This document shows, in pieces, positions 52,001 through 62,018 of a stretch of 64,000 nucleotides of DNA. The notes under the pieces are model-generated. The model was given only the letters and a program-made list of their open reading frames with translations, did not search any database and was not told the DNA's origin. Made by a program: the position numbers and the translations under genes. The DNA is from Notospermus geniculatus (Eukaryota > Nemertea > Pilidiophora > Heteronemertea > Lineidae), in contig NMRB01000399.1 in NCBI GenBank assembly GCA_002633025.1, positions 315,274 to 379,273 on the forward strand. Direction: 5' to 3'. How positions within the stretch are numbered: the stretch's first letter is position 1; the number at the start of each line of letters is the position of its first letter.

Positions 52001-53230
52001 TCGGGGCGGCGGCCCTGAGAACTGTGAAAAAAAGTGATTTTATTTTTTTCTTGTTCCCAGCCTTTTCCCAGGCGGCGGATCCGCGAACCAACTTATAAAA
52101 AAAGTCTGGCCTTATGTATCCTTATTAGCTACACCTATGATAAAAGTTTGGAGATGATCTAGTCATTAGTTCAGGGGTTATTGCACTTTTTGTGTTTTTG
52201 GTTTCCGCCACCTGGTGGCCAAACTGAAAGTCGAATCGGACCAAAACTTGGTGTCGTGGGTCATCTGACCTAGGGGTATACATGTATATGTCCCAAGTTT
52301 CAGATCAATAGCTCCAGCGGTTATGAAACGTGCCCTGCTAAAGGACAACGACGACGACGACGGACGACGGACGCTGCACCATTGTAATGGCTCACCGCAG
52401 TGAGCTAAAATGCATGATCTGTCGACCTCAATATATTTGGTTTCAACTTCGCGGCCTTCGGATACAAAAATGCCGTCTCTGTAGGACGGTATACCGGCGA
52501 GATACCCTTTTAGACGCGAGTCTGGCACTCTGGTCGCCATAAGGTCATCTCCACGTGTTACGCTTGCGAGCATGACGAGCTGAACGGTAAAAGTACCATC
52601 AACCTGGACTCCAGGTATCTCACCAGGCGGGAATTTCAAACTGGGTATCCTTTAGGTTCCTAAAGTGTACCCAGTACGTACCTGGGCGCCATTTAGGGAT
52701 ACCCAGGTTGGACCTGGGTATCATTTAGGGGCACGCAGGACGACATTCACCCTTTTGGCTCCAGTAAGTGTCATCGCAAGCAAGCGCCAGATAGGGCCTA
52801 TATGAAGAGACTGGACTGCAACATACCTATCTATTGTAATCACCACTATCGTGTAGACTGTGCCAAGTTCTGCTCCGAGCATCAATTTGCCGACCACACG
52901 TCCAAAAACCTCCATGATGTTTGTCGAAGGAAAAAGGTCCAAAGCCACAAATATGTAATGTAACCTCACGACCAGGTAAATTGTGTCCCACACGGCCAAT
53001 GCCTGCAGGAGGAATCTGGCCGAAGATATCTTCTGTCCTCTCAAAACCGCTAAGATCAAAGCATTGCCGATGATGCCGGCCACACAAATTGTCGGTTCGA
53101 CGATGAAAACAATGATAAACCTATCATCCTCAGATGTATTCGTTGATTGATCGGAGAAGTTCCTGTTTCCAATCTTCGCACACATTGGCCTCGTCGCATT
53201 AGCATCAGTCTCCATGACCGCCTCGTTCAC
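46087..53230 (-). CDS. FMRFamide-receptor-like class A GPCR (two exons)
   Basis: Exon 1 (53230-52827) encodes an N-terminus with sequons N11, N24 and N31, TM1 with N56 (1.50), TM2 with D82 (2.50) and TM3 ending TVYTIVVITID. Exon 2 (46660-46087) encodes FIHIRLPMKAKK, TM4-TM7 and the tail. The donor ATAG|GTATGT and acceptor CTGCAG|G join in phase 2 inside R135, giving DRF and 325 residues in total. An intron at this DRY arginine (AG^G) is a known recurrent position in rhodopsin-class receptors. NSAVNVVIY replaces NPxxY. No Cys is present at 3.25 or in loop 2, so the usual disulfide is missing. The TVYTIVVITIDR and ERFRRDL blocks resemble FMRFamide receptors; the ligand is not established. The 6.2-kb intron holds several mobile elements. 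The first ATG is used; M6 is an alternative. Confidence 0.82.
46690..46930. mobile_element. MITE 'AAGGCCCGTATGCACAGCCC' in receptor intron, copy a
   Basis: AAGGCCCGTATGCACAGCCC at the left pairs with AAAGTGTGGTCTTTGCATACG at the right; the arms are rich in 'aaagtggcactttc'. The orthologous insertion lies at 61585-61830, so it predates the segmental duplication. Confidence 0.72.
47319..47560 (-). pseudogene. Coding-like fragment, possible GPCR TM7/helix-8 relic
   Basis: The minus-strand frame reads SDQQGLLDCLCIELLLFTCY, then a hydrophobic stretch, AINTFLKRDIRRVFLD and a stop further on. AINTFL followed by KRDIRRVF resembles a TM7-helix 8 junction of a class A receptor. A frameshifted, inverted copy is at 57213-57395. 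Neither has the rest of a receptor. The identity is a guess; the duplication is seen directly. Confidence 0.35.
47809..48330. mobile_element. MULE-like TIR element E2
   Basis: TIRs begin GAATGGGTCAATGTCGTCCT and end with the complement. Counting three terminal bases (GCT/GGC), flanks TGTAGTTGC and TGTAGTTGT match at 8 of 9. The interior (ttcggcagagaacatgcagt, aattctcaaggacttaggag) is shared with E1. The 119-codon frame across it is repeat-derived. Confidence 0.75.
48412..49396. mobile_element. Candidate Pack-type element carrying a VWA gene fragment
   Basis: TTAA at 48408-48411 and 49397-49400; TIRs AGCGAATGGCTCGCGGGGTT (and TGTT beyond) are perfect over at least 24 bp. Between them, 48501-49307 is a near-identical copy of 32874-33661: the MITE at the VWA stop, the whole last VWA exon, the preceding intron and the first ~30 bases of exon 6 with its donor site. 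The right-hand junction is a single N (49308). No transposase. The alternative is a local misassembly. Confidence 0.6.
49401..50127. other. Intronic sequence, no gene seen
   Basis: Lies within the receptor's large intron. A short (aatccaatccagtcc) simple repeat near 49821-49850 is the only feature. Confidence 0.35.
50137..52759. mobile_element. MULE-like TIR element E4, 2.6 kb, with repeat cargo
   Basis: Left end GCAAAAGGGTGAATGTTGTC and right end GACGACATTCACCCTTTTGG, each followed inward by about 180 bp of pairing (aggatacccagtttgaaatt; ctggactccaggtatctcac). TSD TCCAGTGAG / TCCAGTAAG, 8 of 9. The interior holds four monomers of about 130-145 bp (gccacctggcggccatattg near 50595, 50725, 50870, 51010), a G/A-rich inverted pair (51230-51330 and 51950-52090), and the repeat ending at 52406. 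A minus-strand frame of 153 codons (52639-52178) starts just inside the right TIR and could be a decayed element protein; no family recognised. Confidence 0.72.
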
Positions 53231-55590
53231 AAATACACAAAACTCTTTCGAAACGTACCCAGGCTTGTTTTTGGAGCATCAATAATGAGTTATATGTAAG
53301 TACCGTAATTTAGGCAGATCGTCGTCTGGTTCAATAACCTGACCCGAATCCGTCCGATGTACCAATCTCGTACCCAGATCTACCTCATCCGAGGGTATCT
53401 CTGGCAAGGGCTGCGACCTGACCAAAATTTCTGGTCAACCGCTGGCAGCGTGCCAAAATGTTGTTTGAAGTTGTTTGAGTATTAGAGCAAGATTTCAAAC
53501 GAATAGTTTAGTTGGGAACATCAAACCGCGGGTGCCAGCTTCGGTGTGATTCGCCGCAAAATTAGCATATCGCGCATGCGCAGTATTCCTGAAGTCGTCA
53601 ACCCTTTCCAGTGGTGTTGTAGGAACGTAAACCCACTGGGGACGAGTTTGCCGATGTACATGCGCAGTATTTCAACCAAATGATGGAAATGCAGAAATAT
53701 AGCACAAAGGCGTGAGGACAGGAAATGATGTATCGATGATGAAATCAGTCACTTTGCCGAGCGGTTTATTTGTAAATTTAGATTTAACTGGCACATCATT
53801 ACCCGTGTGCAGGTTGAAATGTGCATGCACAGTTGCTGAATAAAACACTACCCATATGGGGTAAAGACGGTTGACCTGGTTGAGGGTGGCACAAAATGAC
53901 GGCATAACAGCGATGGCGGTGCTGATAATTAGCCTGATTATTAGCCATTGGGGTATATTGACGGGGCGGTAATATCAACAAAACGATTGAAAAAGTTTCT
54001 GTGGTTAGATAGTACGCTCTCCCAAACCGGGGATCAGAGGCCTGCCTTCTGTGGACACGAAAGACGCTGGAGGAAAGGCAAGCGGTGGAGTAGGATACGG
54101 ATCCACGTGCAACCTGTGAAATAATACAAAACAAAATATGGGAGGTTATACACACTCCGTAGGAGGTGGAAAGGATGGCAGAGAAACCGCGATCGTTTGC
54201 AGCCATAACAACACAATCCTTGGCAGATATGTAGTCATGTATATCACCTGATGCGATAGTCAAACATTATTGATTTTGATAGCAGTAACTTACCATAGTT
54301 GAGTGTAGTTCATTGCTCAGACTGCTGAACACCCCGGCCTCAGCAAATGAGACAATCCGTGACGTCACTGGGGATTCCTCGTTTGGGAAATAAATCCCAA
54401 ATGCATTCTGATGCGAAAAAGTCGCAAAAAATTGTTGGAAATAGAGGAATAAAAAATGTGAAACATGCCTATCGAGGTGAAAAGTATGGGAAAAAACGTT
54501 TGTTGACATTTCCGGGCGCAGCAAAGTTCGGAGGACGGAGCCTTAGTTAGGCGAACAAACATTGACCTAGTTACATTCGGTGAATTATAGTAGGATTCCA
54601 AACTTATGAATTGATGACGTAACAATGACATCGCGAAATAGCCAAACCACATCATAGCAACACTACCGCGCGTTGCCGTTGAGCTGTGTAGCGCATGTCA
54701 CTGGTCTTGCACGTCTTGATGACGTTGCACGTCTCGGTGGTTCAGTGTGGAATGATCGATGCTTCGCAATCCAGGGCGTGGGTTCCAACCCCGTGGCAAC
54801 TTTTTTTGTTTTTGTTTTTGCCGTTTCACCGGCGCGGCGGCGAGATCCGCCGCCCGGCAATATGTTAATGATGCCACATACAAACAACCTCCTCATTCGT
54901 CTTAAAACGGAGTTCTTTCTTTCTTATGAGCCACTTCGATAACGTCTCTGGAAAAATCCACAGCCATGACAGCCGCTGGTCGGCATTTGCAATTACGTTT
55001 ACACCCCACAGAGGAAAAATCCGTTTCGACCCCTTCAAAACGCCTTTCGAAGGGGTGCAATTAAGAGGTGTGAAGTCCAGATAATTGGCCTGGGATGTTT
55101 AAGGATACGGCAGTCAGAATTTCCACTCTGGGCCTAACCCTAATTGTGATGGATAATGCATCAAAAACCGCCATAACAATAGCAGTACCTGGTTTTACCC
55201 ATATAAACGCATTAATGACCTTGACTAATAACAGTTTCCCTGGCTTCAGGGACACCAACGTGTCCGCTGAAGCCAGGTAAACAGCCCGGCGCCCCCAACA
55301 ACACAGCCAACACACAACACAGCCCCTTGCCCAGTTCCCTCACTCTGGGTTGCTTGACTGATTGGTTGAAACAAGGGCTATTTTTCATGTCCGAAGATTT
55401 TACCACCCGGGAAACCGCAGATGCTGAGGTTGCCTGTTTTCGTCTGGAATTTTTTTGGGACAGCCTCTATAAAAGCTCACATTTTCATCATTTTGATGAG
55501 CCGTTACTATAGATCTGAAATTGGCAGATTCTACCGTAACAAGATGACATTGTAAATGTCGTATGGTTCCCGATTAGGTACTTTTACATG
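53231..55590. other. Upstream of receptor gene; no further gene seen
   Basis: Presumed 5' flank and promoter region of the minus-strand GPCR, then unique sequence. The 154-codon frame at 53799-54263 lacks recognisable domains. A local inverted repeat (aacagtttccctggcttcag / ctgaagccaggtaaacag) lies at 55228-55282. Confidence 0.35.
54722..54803 (+). repeat. tRNA-like sequence (class II-like, SINE head or pseudogene)
   Basis: GTTGC at the start pairs with GCAAC at the end; A-box-like TCTCGGTGGTTCAGTG and B-box-like GGGTTCCAACCCC are present, followed by a T-run (54801-54820) that could terminate Pol III. The anticodon arm is ambiguous, so I do not call an isoacceptor. Confidence 0.4.
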
Positions 55591-55599
55591 AACGGTACA

Positions 55600-55960
55600 T
55601 TGACAGAGATGAAGATTGATTGATTGATAGAGATCAGGATACATTGATAGAGATCATACGTAGAAAATGAGTGCAACACCTTGTTGTAGATCAACTCTTT
55701 ATTGGTCCGAAGACCCGATACAAGTCCGAAGACCCGATACCTGATGAAGACACAGTAAGTGTCGAAAGCTTGTATCGGGTCTTCGGACCAATAAACAGTT
55801 GATCTACAACAAGGTGTTGCACTCATTTTCTACGTATTTCTACAATAAGATCAACACGGCAACCCACCAACTATCTATCTTGATAGAGATCAGATGCATT
55901 GATAGAGATCAGGATACATTGATAGAGATCAGGATACATTGACAGAGATCTGGATACACT
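55600..55960 (+). repeat. 'gatagagatcaggatacatt' minisatellite, split
   Basis: About 20-bp units (attgatagagatcaggatac) occur at 55605-55655 and resume at 55880-55955. The palindrome at 55657-55836 appears to have landed inside the array. Confidence 0.75.
55657..55836. mobile_element. Long hairpin element, about 180 bp
   Basis: TACGTAGAAAATGAGTGCAA at the left pairs with TTGCACTCATTTTCTACGTA at the right; pairing continues for about 65 bp through 'ggtccgaagacccgatacaa'. The motif GTCCGAAGACCCGATAC is duplicated in the left arm. Confidence 0.75.
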
Positions 55961-56019
55961 GACTGATGGACAACGAAGCTGAATCCCACAGAACTTGATC
56001 TAATGCCAATAACTCATCT

Positions 56020-56420
56020 CATTGTTGACCTTGACCTTGATATCTGATCATCAACGTCATTGCATAATCAAAATGGGCAGCCTCAATAACCTAAGTATGG
56101 GTGATATCATGTCTCTATCTGTATCATGGGCATAGATATTTCAAATTCTCAAGTTTGACCTTGACCTTTGATCGTTAAGGTCATTGCATAATCGGAATGG
56201 GCATCCTCAATAACCTAAGTGTGGGTGATATCATGCCACTACCTCTACGACAGGAAGAGATACTTCAAAGTATCAAGTTTGACCTTGACCTTGACCTCTG
56301 ATCATCAAGGTCATTGCATAATCGAAGTGAGCATCCTCAATAACCAAAGTATGGGTGATATCATGCCTCTATCTCTAACACAGGCAGAGATATTTCAAAT
56401 TATCAAGTTTGATATATCAA
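56020..56420 (+). repeat. Tandem repeat, about 130-bp unit, three copies
   Basis: Each unit has TTGACCTTGACCTTTGATC, 'aaggtcattgcataatcg', 'gcatcctcaataacctaagt', 'gggtgatatcatgcc' and 'gagatatttcaaat'. The units diverge by about 10%. Confidence 0.8.
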
Positions 56421-56881
56421 ATCTCATGATATCTCAATCACCCGGACACTGGAGGCTGAGAATTTTAACATATTCCAGTCCTTGGATAAGTAGGCATGAA
56501 CTAAGACTTGTTTCATGTTACTCAGTTGACAATATGGCAAGTTATCTCAAAATATCAAATTTGTGATATCGATATCACCATGACCCCTACATCTCAGATC
56601 AAAAGTAATCAGTCCATTCGATTCCTAGGGTATGAAAACCTAAGGGTAGAACCTATTTCCATTGCACTAGGTGTTAAAGAAGCCGAGTTATGGCATCAGA
56701 TAAAAGCGTGACGGAAAAAATATCAAGTCTGATATGTTGATTACATCATGATGGAGGCATCTGATGTTGAAAATGATAAGCTCATTGGATTGCCCAGGTT
56801 GACAAACCTAGGGGTAGGATGTGTTACCAGAGCTGTAGCTGCTGAAGGAGATAAGATATGGAGGCGTGACAGACTGGACGC

Positions 56882-56916
<35 letters not shown>

Positions 56917-56990
56917 CACACACACACACACACACAGACACCATGACCAAAAACAATATGATTCCCGATCTTAGTGATCGGGAACCATAA
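56421..56990 (+). repeat. Dispersed repeat ending in (GACA)n/(CA)n
   Basis: Continues the 'tatcaagtttgatat' theme, then 'ggaggcgtgacagactggac', a (CAGA)n run at 56880-56918, (CA)n to 56936 and a terminal 'gatcttagtgatcgggaacc' hairpin. The 80-codon frame is repeat-derived. Confidence 0.6.
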
Positions 56991-57212
56991 TTACACTGCC
57001 ATTAGATATTTCAATAAATGAGGCACATGCCGATTAGAAATGACAATCTCCCGCACTGGGTGTTTTTAACCTCACTCCTCCACATCCACTCACACTGAGT
57101 AAATGAAGAACAACTGGCTGTTGACACCAATCATAACATTATATTTTTATATATACTTAATCAAACTTTTGTACACCGTGCATAACAATTTATTCGTTTG
57201 GCGGTCTTGGAA

Positions 57213-57395
57213 AACCCGTCCGAAGTCGCTGAGTGATCAACAAGGGCTGTTAGATTGCCTGTGCATTGATCTGCTACAGTTCGCCTGTTACGTAATACGT
57301 TTCAGCTATTGAAATGTGCAGGTTCACCAAGGCCATTAACACTTTCCTCAAACGCGACATCCGACGGGTTTTCTTAGACCTCCTCACATTTACAA
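57213..57395 (+). pseudogene. Inverted, frameshifted copy of the 47319 fragment
   Basis: Reads SLSDQQGLLDCLCIDLLQF in one frame, then after an extra base near 57306 continues in another frame as AIEMCRFTKAINTFLKRDIR RVFLDLL. It is about 90% identical to 47560-47380 in opposite orientation. Confidence 0.45.
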
Positions 57396-57516
57396 CTCAA
57401 CCAACTGGTCATTCTCTTCATTAGCTTTGTACACTTTCAGAAGCTCAATCTGCAGTTTCAGCAATTTCCATATGCAGAATAAACTCTTTCTTCGGTACTT
57501 CCTGCTTTCACAATCT

Positions 57517-58573
57517 CTAGCGTACAATGGAAATACCTAGTATGTCACATTTTGGTACTTTCGAGAAAAATGGGTTTATGTTTCCAGGTCCAATATCAAG
57601 AGTTGGAATGACAACTTGGAAGAGTTTTGTTGTGGAAAACACTTCTAGGCCTAGGCCTAATTAATGAGGAACCCGCACACTAACGTCACGACGTGGCGCT
57701 GCAAGCGCTTGTGCCGAAGTCTCTCTTTTCTAACATTATTTCCATTTATTTCTGCCGTGAAAATAAACCATTTGTGTTGGTCGCCCAACAATAAAACTTA
57801 CATCATCTTGTAGCAGATGACATTTTCTTTTAATCTCATTCCTTTTTTTCTTAAAATGAAGAGATACAATGGCGATAAAAGCAACGTCTTTCGTGTCATT
57901 TTTCCTGTAGAAAAATGTACAGGCAATTTTTTCATGACGCAACGTCAGCACCTAACATGACGTCAATGACACCTAAAATGACGTCAATGACGTCGTTTCG
58001 GTACAAGCGCTCACAGCGCCGACCTGTCGGGATAAACCGCAGGGCGGGTTCCCCATTGTTCTGAAGTACATTTCAAGATGTTTCAAAAAATATGTTATAT
58101 AACAGAATTAAATGCGACTTGCTATGTTTTTCCTCTGTTTTCATGCTGACTTTGCAAAGGTAAAAACCTAGTAAGTGACAATTCTGATGCTTATTGATGT
58201 CTCTTGGGGTAATAAATGAGACAAATTGTGTATAGACAAATAGAAATTTTATTAATTTGAAAATTGAAACCATTTCGAACCTCCTAAACACTCTAACACT
58301 CTTCAGTGACTCACCTGAGGTACAGAGGAAAAACATAGCAAGTCACAGGTCCACATCACTACACAAACCAGGCTCTTACTAGGTTTTACTTTGGGAAGCA
58401 ATGACCGAGTGGTGCACTTACTATGTTTTGCCTCTCTCATTCCGAGGCTTTGGCGGACATTTTGTAAAAAAACTGTCTATTATGATGAAAAAATACCTAC
58501 CAAATACGAATTTGGTCTTAACTCATTTTTTCCAAAAATGTGACTTACTAGATATTTCCATTGGACGCTAGAT
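57517..58573. mobile_element. Inverted-repeat element, about 1.05 kb
   Basis: Left ATCTCTAGCGTACAATGGAA (ATACCTAGTA) is the inverse of right TACTAGATATTTCCATTGGA (CGCTAGATCT). A smaller inverted pair is inside (tgctatgtttttcctctg at 58120 and cagaggaaaaacatagcaag at 58323). No transposase recognised. Confidence 0.6.
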
Positions 58574-58589
58574 CTCTTATTGGCTGATA

Positions 58590-58705
58590 TTTATAAAAGC
58601 TAGCAAATGCTTTGACTTTAAATTTTGTAGTAGATTTACATTGGACCTCGCTCTGCAAATCTTAAGTAAAAGCATTTGCTAACTTTTATGAATACCAGCC
58701 CTTGT
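58590..58705. mobile_element. Palindromic MITE 'ATTTATAAAAGCTAGCAAATGC'
   Basis: GATATTTATAAAAGCTAGCAAATGCTTT pairs, over its paired part, with AAAGCATTTGCTAACTTTTATGAAT; possibly related to 27268-27388. Confidence 0.55.
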
Positions 58706-58862
58706 GCTTCTAGTGTTGCCTGCAACGAAGATATTACATATTTTACATATTTTATTGATTATAGGATAGTCACAACCTGATCCCAAAGCAAAATAACAAA
58801 AATAAAATAAAAACTAGGGTCGTCAAAAAAGCGCAGGCGCATACTTCCAGCTTTCAGGGTCC

Positions 58863-59313
58863 TAAATTATACATCAATCTCGTACCCAGAGATTAGTTAC
58901 GCTCCACCTAGGTTGAAGGTCGCTACACTAATCTCTGGAGACGGCTACGGACTACTTCGTGGTTTCCTTAGGCAAGTGTGTGTTACACATGGCGCATGAA
59001 TATATATACTAATTTTTGATCGTTTCACTCCAAGTTTAGGCCTATTTGGTGCGCCAAGTAGTGCTGTGGTTTTTCCTCAATGAATAGAACAGATCCCTCA
59101 TAAAAACCTTCCTCAGGACATTTTTGTGTCTAATATTTTATACACAAATTACTTCAATGCAACTGCGGTTTAAAATCTGTCTAAAATTGCACGATGCCAC
59201 AAATCACACGTACGGCGTGAAATGGCCAGCCGTCTCCAGAGATTCGTGGAGCGACCTACAACCTCGGTCCGAGCGGAACGAATCTGTGGTTACGAGATTG
59301 AATTATACATGTG
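58863..59313. mobile_element. Inverted-repeat element, about 450 bp
   Basis: TIRs of about 85 bp: left 'aaattatacatcaatctcgt', 'ctaatctctggagacggc'; right 'gccgtctccagagattcgtg', 'acgagattgaattatacatg'. No coding capacity. Confidence 0.68.
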
Positions 59314-60705
59314 AATGAATTACGGGAGTGACGTTGTTTAATTTGAACAGGAAAGGAGTAGTTAAGTAGTCCGGCGACAGGTGCGCTGCATGCACGGACT
59401 CTTCGGTCACTTCTGTATTGGCACACATTGTTGGCGGCGCGAAAACGACGTCAATTAATGGCTGCGCCATCTGTAGCCGTGCTAAGAACTAACGAAAACA
59501 TTGGGATTTCGAAAAGCACGGCGAGATCAAAATCCCGTATTTTTCAGACACGGGTTTCTTGAAGCCAAGCAATTCTTAGGTGTGACCGCAAAAAACCCGG
59601 ATATTTTATGTAGTGTAACCACGGCTAATGTGATGGTTCAGAGACCATGTACTATCCCAATGAAAATTTGGAGATAATCAAGCAACTTGTAGTTCCGGAG
59701 TTGGCTTCTTGTTCACACAGAAAAATATTCTTCTCCACTTGAGGTAAGTGGGTTGTTAACGCGCTTTGAAACACGAATATCTTGTATTTGAGATAATGAT
59801 ATCTCGAATCGAGAAAGCATCCGTCTAATGACAAAACTTGATATATATGTGACACTACCTGAGACAAATGGCGTGGCAAGCCTTCCGATACACAACGTAT
59901 CTTGCGCTTGAGGTATCAATAATATCGAACCGAGATATTGGTCATCGGAAATAAACCTGGATCAGTGCGGGCAACCAGTTCGAATTGACTCAATAACAAT
60001 GTTGTAATAGGGAACACCGATCACGCAGACCACGCGAGAATATACGCGTGGTTTTGAACTGATAGTACACCAATGCCACCTATTATTCATGACGATTCAA
60101 GGTGTGATTGGCCGTGCTTGGTGAACCGCATATCTCGAACAATGGGCCTAGGTCAACGCTAGGTGTCTCGTCTCCTCTATCAGTAGTCATCACGTGACCA
60201 ATTGGCGCTCCCCATTCGCATAAATTTAACATAGAAACGCTGACTCACGAAAGCAAACACATAAGAATATTGATAAGCTATGGTTTGAAATCTGAGACAC
60301 AAATTTTTGGTTGTGAATGTTTCCCTTTCAGAATTATAAAAACAATAAGAGATTTTGTGCTGTGCATTGGCATACCCCATCCAACTGAACTCTACATAGC
60401 CTCTCGGCCTATTGGCTAAGGTTAAAGTTATTATGCAATTTAAGAGTTGAGGTCTGTGCAAATTGCACAGTTAAGCAATCATGACCAAAAAGCTCAACTG
60501 TTGGGTTGATGCAACCATGCAGTTGGTTATAAACAACCCAACTGTCGGTTGAAAGATCCAACACTTTGGGTTGATAAAGAACCCAACAGTCGGGTTGATA
60601 TAAGCAATCCGTAAATTCATATCGAAATAAACGTCATCTCAGCTGCGCACATTTTCGTCTCAAAGATAGATTACAGTTCACTCAGCTCAATATATTACAT
60701 CTCTC
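59314..60705. other. Intergenic, no gene seen
   Basis: Contains short interspersed 'caacccaac/gttgggttg' inverted motifs (60496-60600). No supported gene. Confidence 0.35.
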
Positions 60706-61000
60706 TAAATAATATTATGAGTACTCACAGTGACATTTCGTTCTCTCCAGATAACATCACAATATGTCATCCAGAAAATTTGACAGTCGTATGTCTACTT
60801 GAGATATCAGTTATTTTTACCGAGTTTCAAAGATCTCAACACGAGATCCGATAGTAACTTCTTTTACGGACAAGCGTTCAAGTGATTTTTATCGCAAGTA
60901 GAGACAAATATTTTTCTGTTTGTTGGCCGTACGAAATAGCGTAGAATCGTTACACCTCCAGTTGTCTGGTCGAGCGAGCCGAGTGTGCATGTCCGCTTCG

Positions 61001-61556
61001 TCATGTTGTGATCTTCTTACATCGCCCGCAGGTTATCCTTTTTAGATCCCGACGAAAACGTTCCCCAGCAATAGAATAGATGATAACATTTACCGCTGAA
61101 TTGAGGATGGCAAGGGCGCTGACATATGGAAAAAGTGTTCCTATTATCATGGCAACGTCGATCCTTGACAAAAACATTAAGATAATCCAAGCCGTATACA
61201 GACAACCTGCCGGCAGCCGTAATATGATGAACACAATCACCATCGAAACTATAATGTTACTAGCATGATTATCCCTCTGGCTGGTACGTAAAGACACTTG
61301 GGTGACGTGCATTTTCCTCAAGCTGCGCCAGACCTCAAAGTTGAGGGGAATAATAACGAACAGTGGGATAATGTAATACAATAAATCTACAAATACGACG
61401 TAAAACCCGATGACGACACTACGATTCGGGTCACCTCCGATGAATAATATTACGATAATGGCGATGGTCATCACCGTGACGAGTGCCACCCCGATCTTAG
61501 CATTCCTGAGGGTATCCATTTTCTTGGCCTTCATTGGCAATCGGATGTGGATGAAC
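61001..61556 (-). CDS. 3' exon of tandem paralogue of the FMRFamide-receptor-like GPCR
   Basis: It has the same acceptor (CTGCAG|G), same phase and same first residues (FIHIRLPMKAKKMDTLRNAK after the split Arg) as exon 2 of the receptor at 46660-46087. It encodes about 184 residues: TM4 (differing strongly in the extracellular half, VILFIGGDPNRSV), TM5 with IPLFVIIPLNFEVW, TM6 FIILRLPAGC, TM7 NSAVNVIIYSIAGERFRR and a short basic tail. The loop/TM4 divergence against near-identical inner faces suggests changed ligand contact. Exon 1 is not found up to 64000 and is expected further right. It has an open frame and intact splice site, so it is probably functional, but this is unproven. Confidence 0.78.
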
Positions 61557-61584
61557 CTGCAGATAGACAGAAACTAGACTCTAA

Positions 61585-61830
61585 GGCCCGTATGCACAGC
61601 CCACACTTTAGCCATACTTTTGGAAAACTGTACGGTAACTTGAGCTGTACTTTGCTCATGCACAAAACTCTACTTTCGCGAAAGTGGCACTTTCAAAGCC
61701 CCAAATGAAAGTGAAAGTGACTGGTCAGGTCTGCAGGTCCCTTTATTTATACTTTAGCCTCACTCTACAAAGTGTGACTTTTCTAAAAAGTGGAACTTTC
61801 GGAAACTGTGGTCTTTGCATACGGGCCTAG
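61585..61830. mobile_element. MITE 'AAGGCCCGTATGCACAGCCC' in receptor intron, copy b
   Basis: Position and sequence correspond to 46690-46930; inherited through the segmental duplication. Confidence 0.7.
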
Positions 61831-62018
61831 ACTGGCCCCTTTCCTCTAGCCGCTCCGCTATTAGGAGGACAGGCAGTTTCTTTCTTGACCCTGTATGGTA
61901 TTATGATTTTTGTGTGTCGTAGAGTACAGGGCGGGCCCTGTAGGCCTACTCCTCGCGGATGAAAATGTCCGTGCGGCCTTGGCCAAGCAGTTTATAAGGC
62001 CAGACCATCAACACTTTA

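Larger units (their letters stand above)
60706..61900. repeat. Segmental duplication, copy b (partner 45073-46990)
   Basis: Paralogous to 45073-46990 across the receptor exon and both flanks, without the 45166-45890 insertion. Direct orientation, about 15 kb apart. Confidence 0.85.

Noticed and set aside
53799-54263. 154-codon minus-strand frame as another receptor exon
   Set aside because: Some hydrophobic stretches, but no conserved GPCR motif in any frame and no splice-compatible partner.
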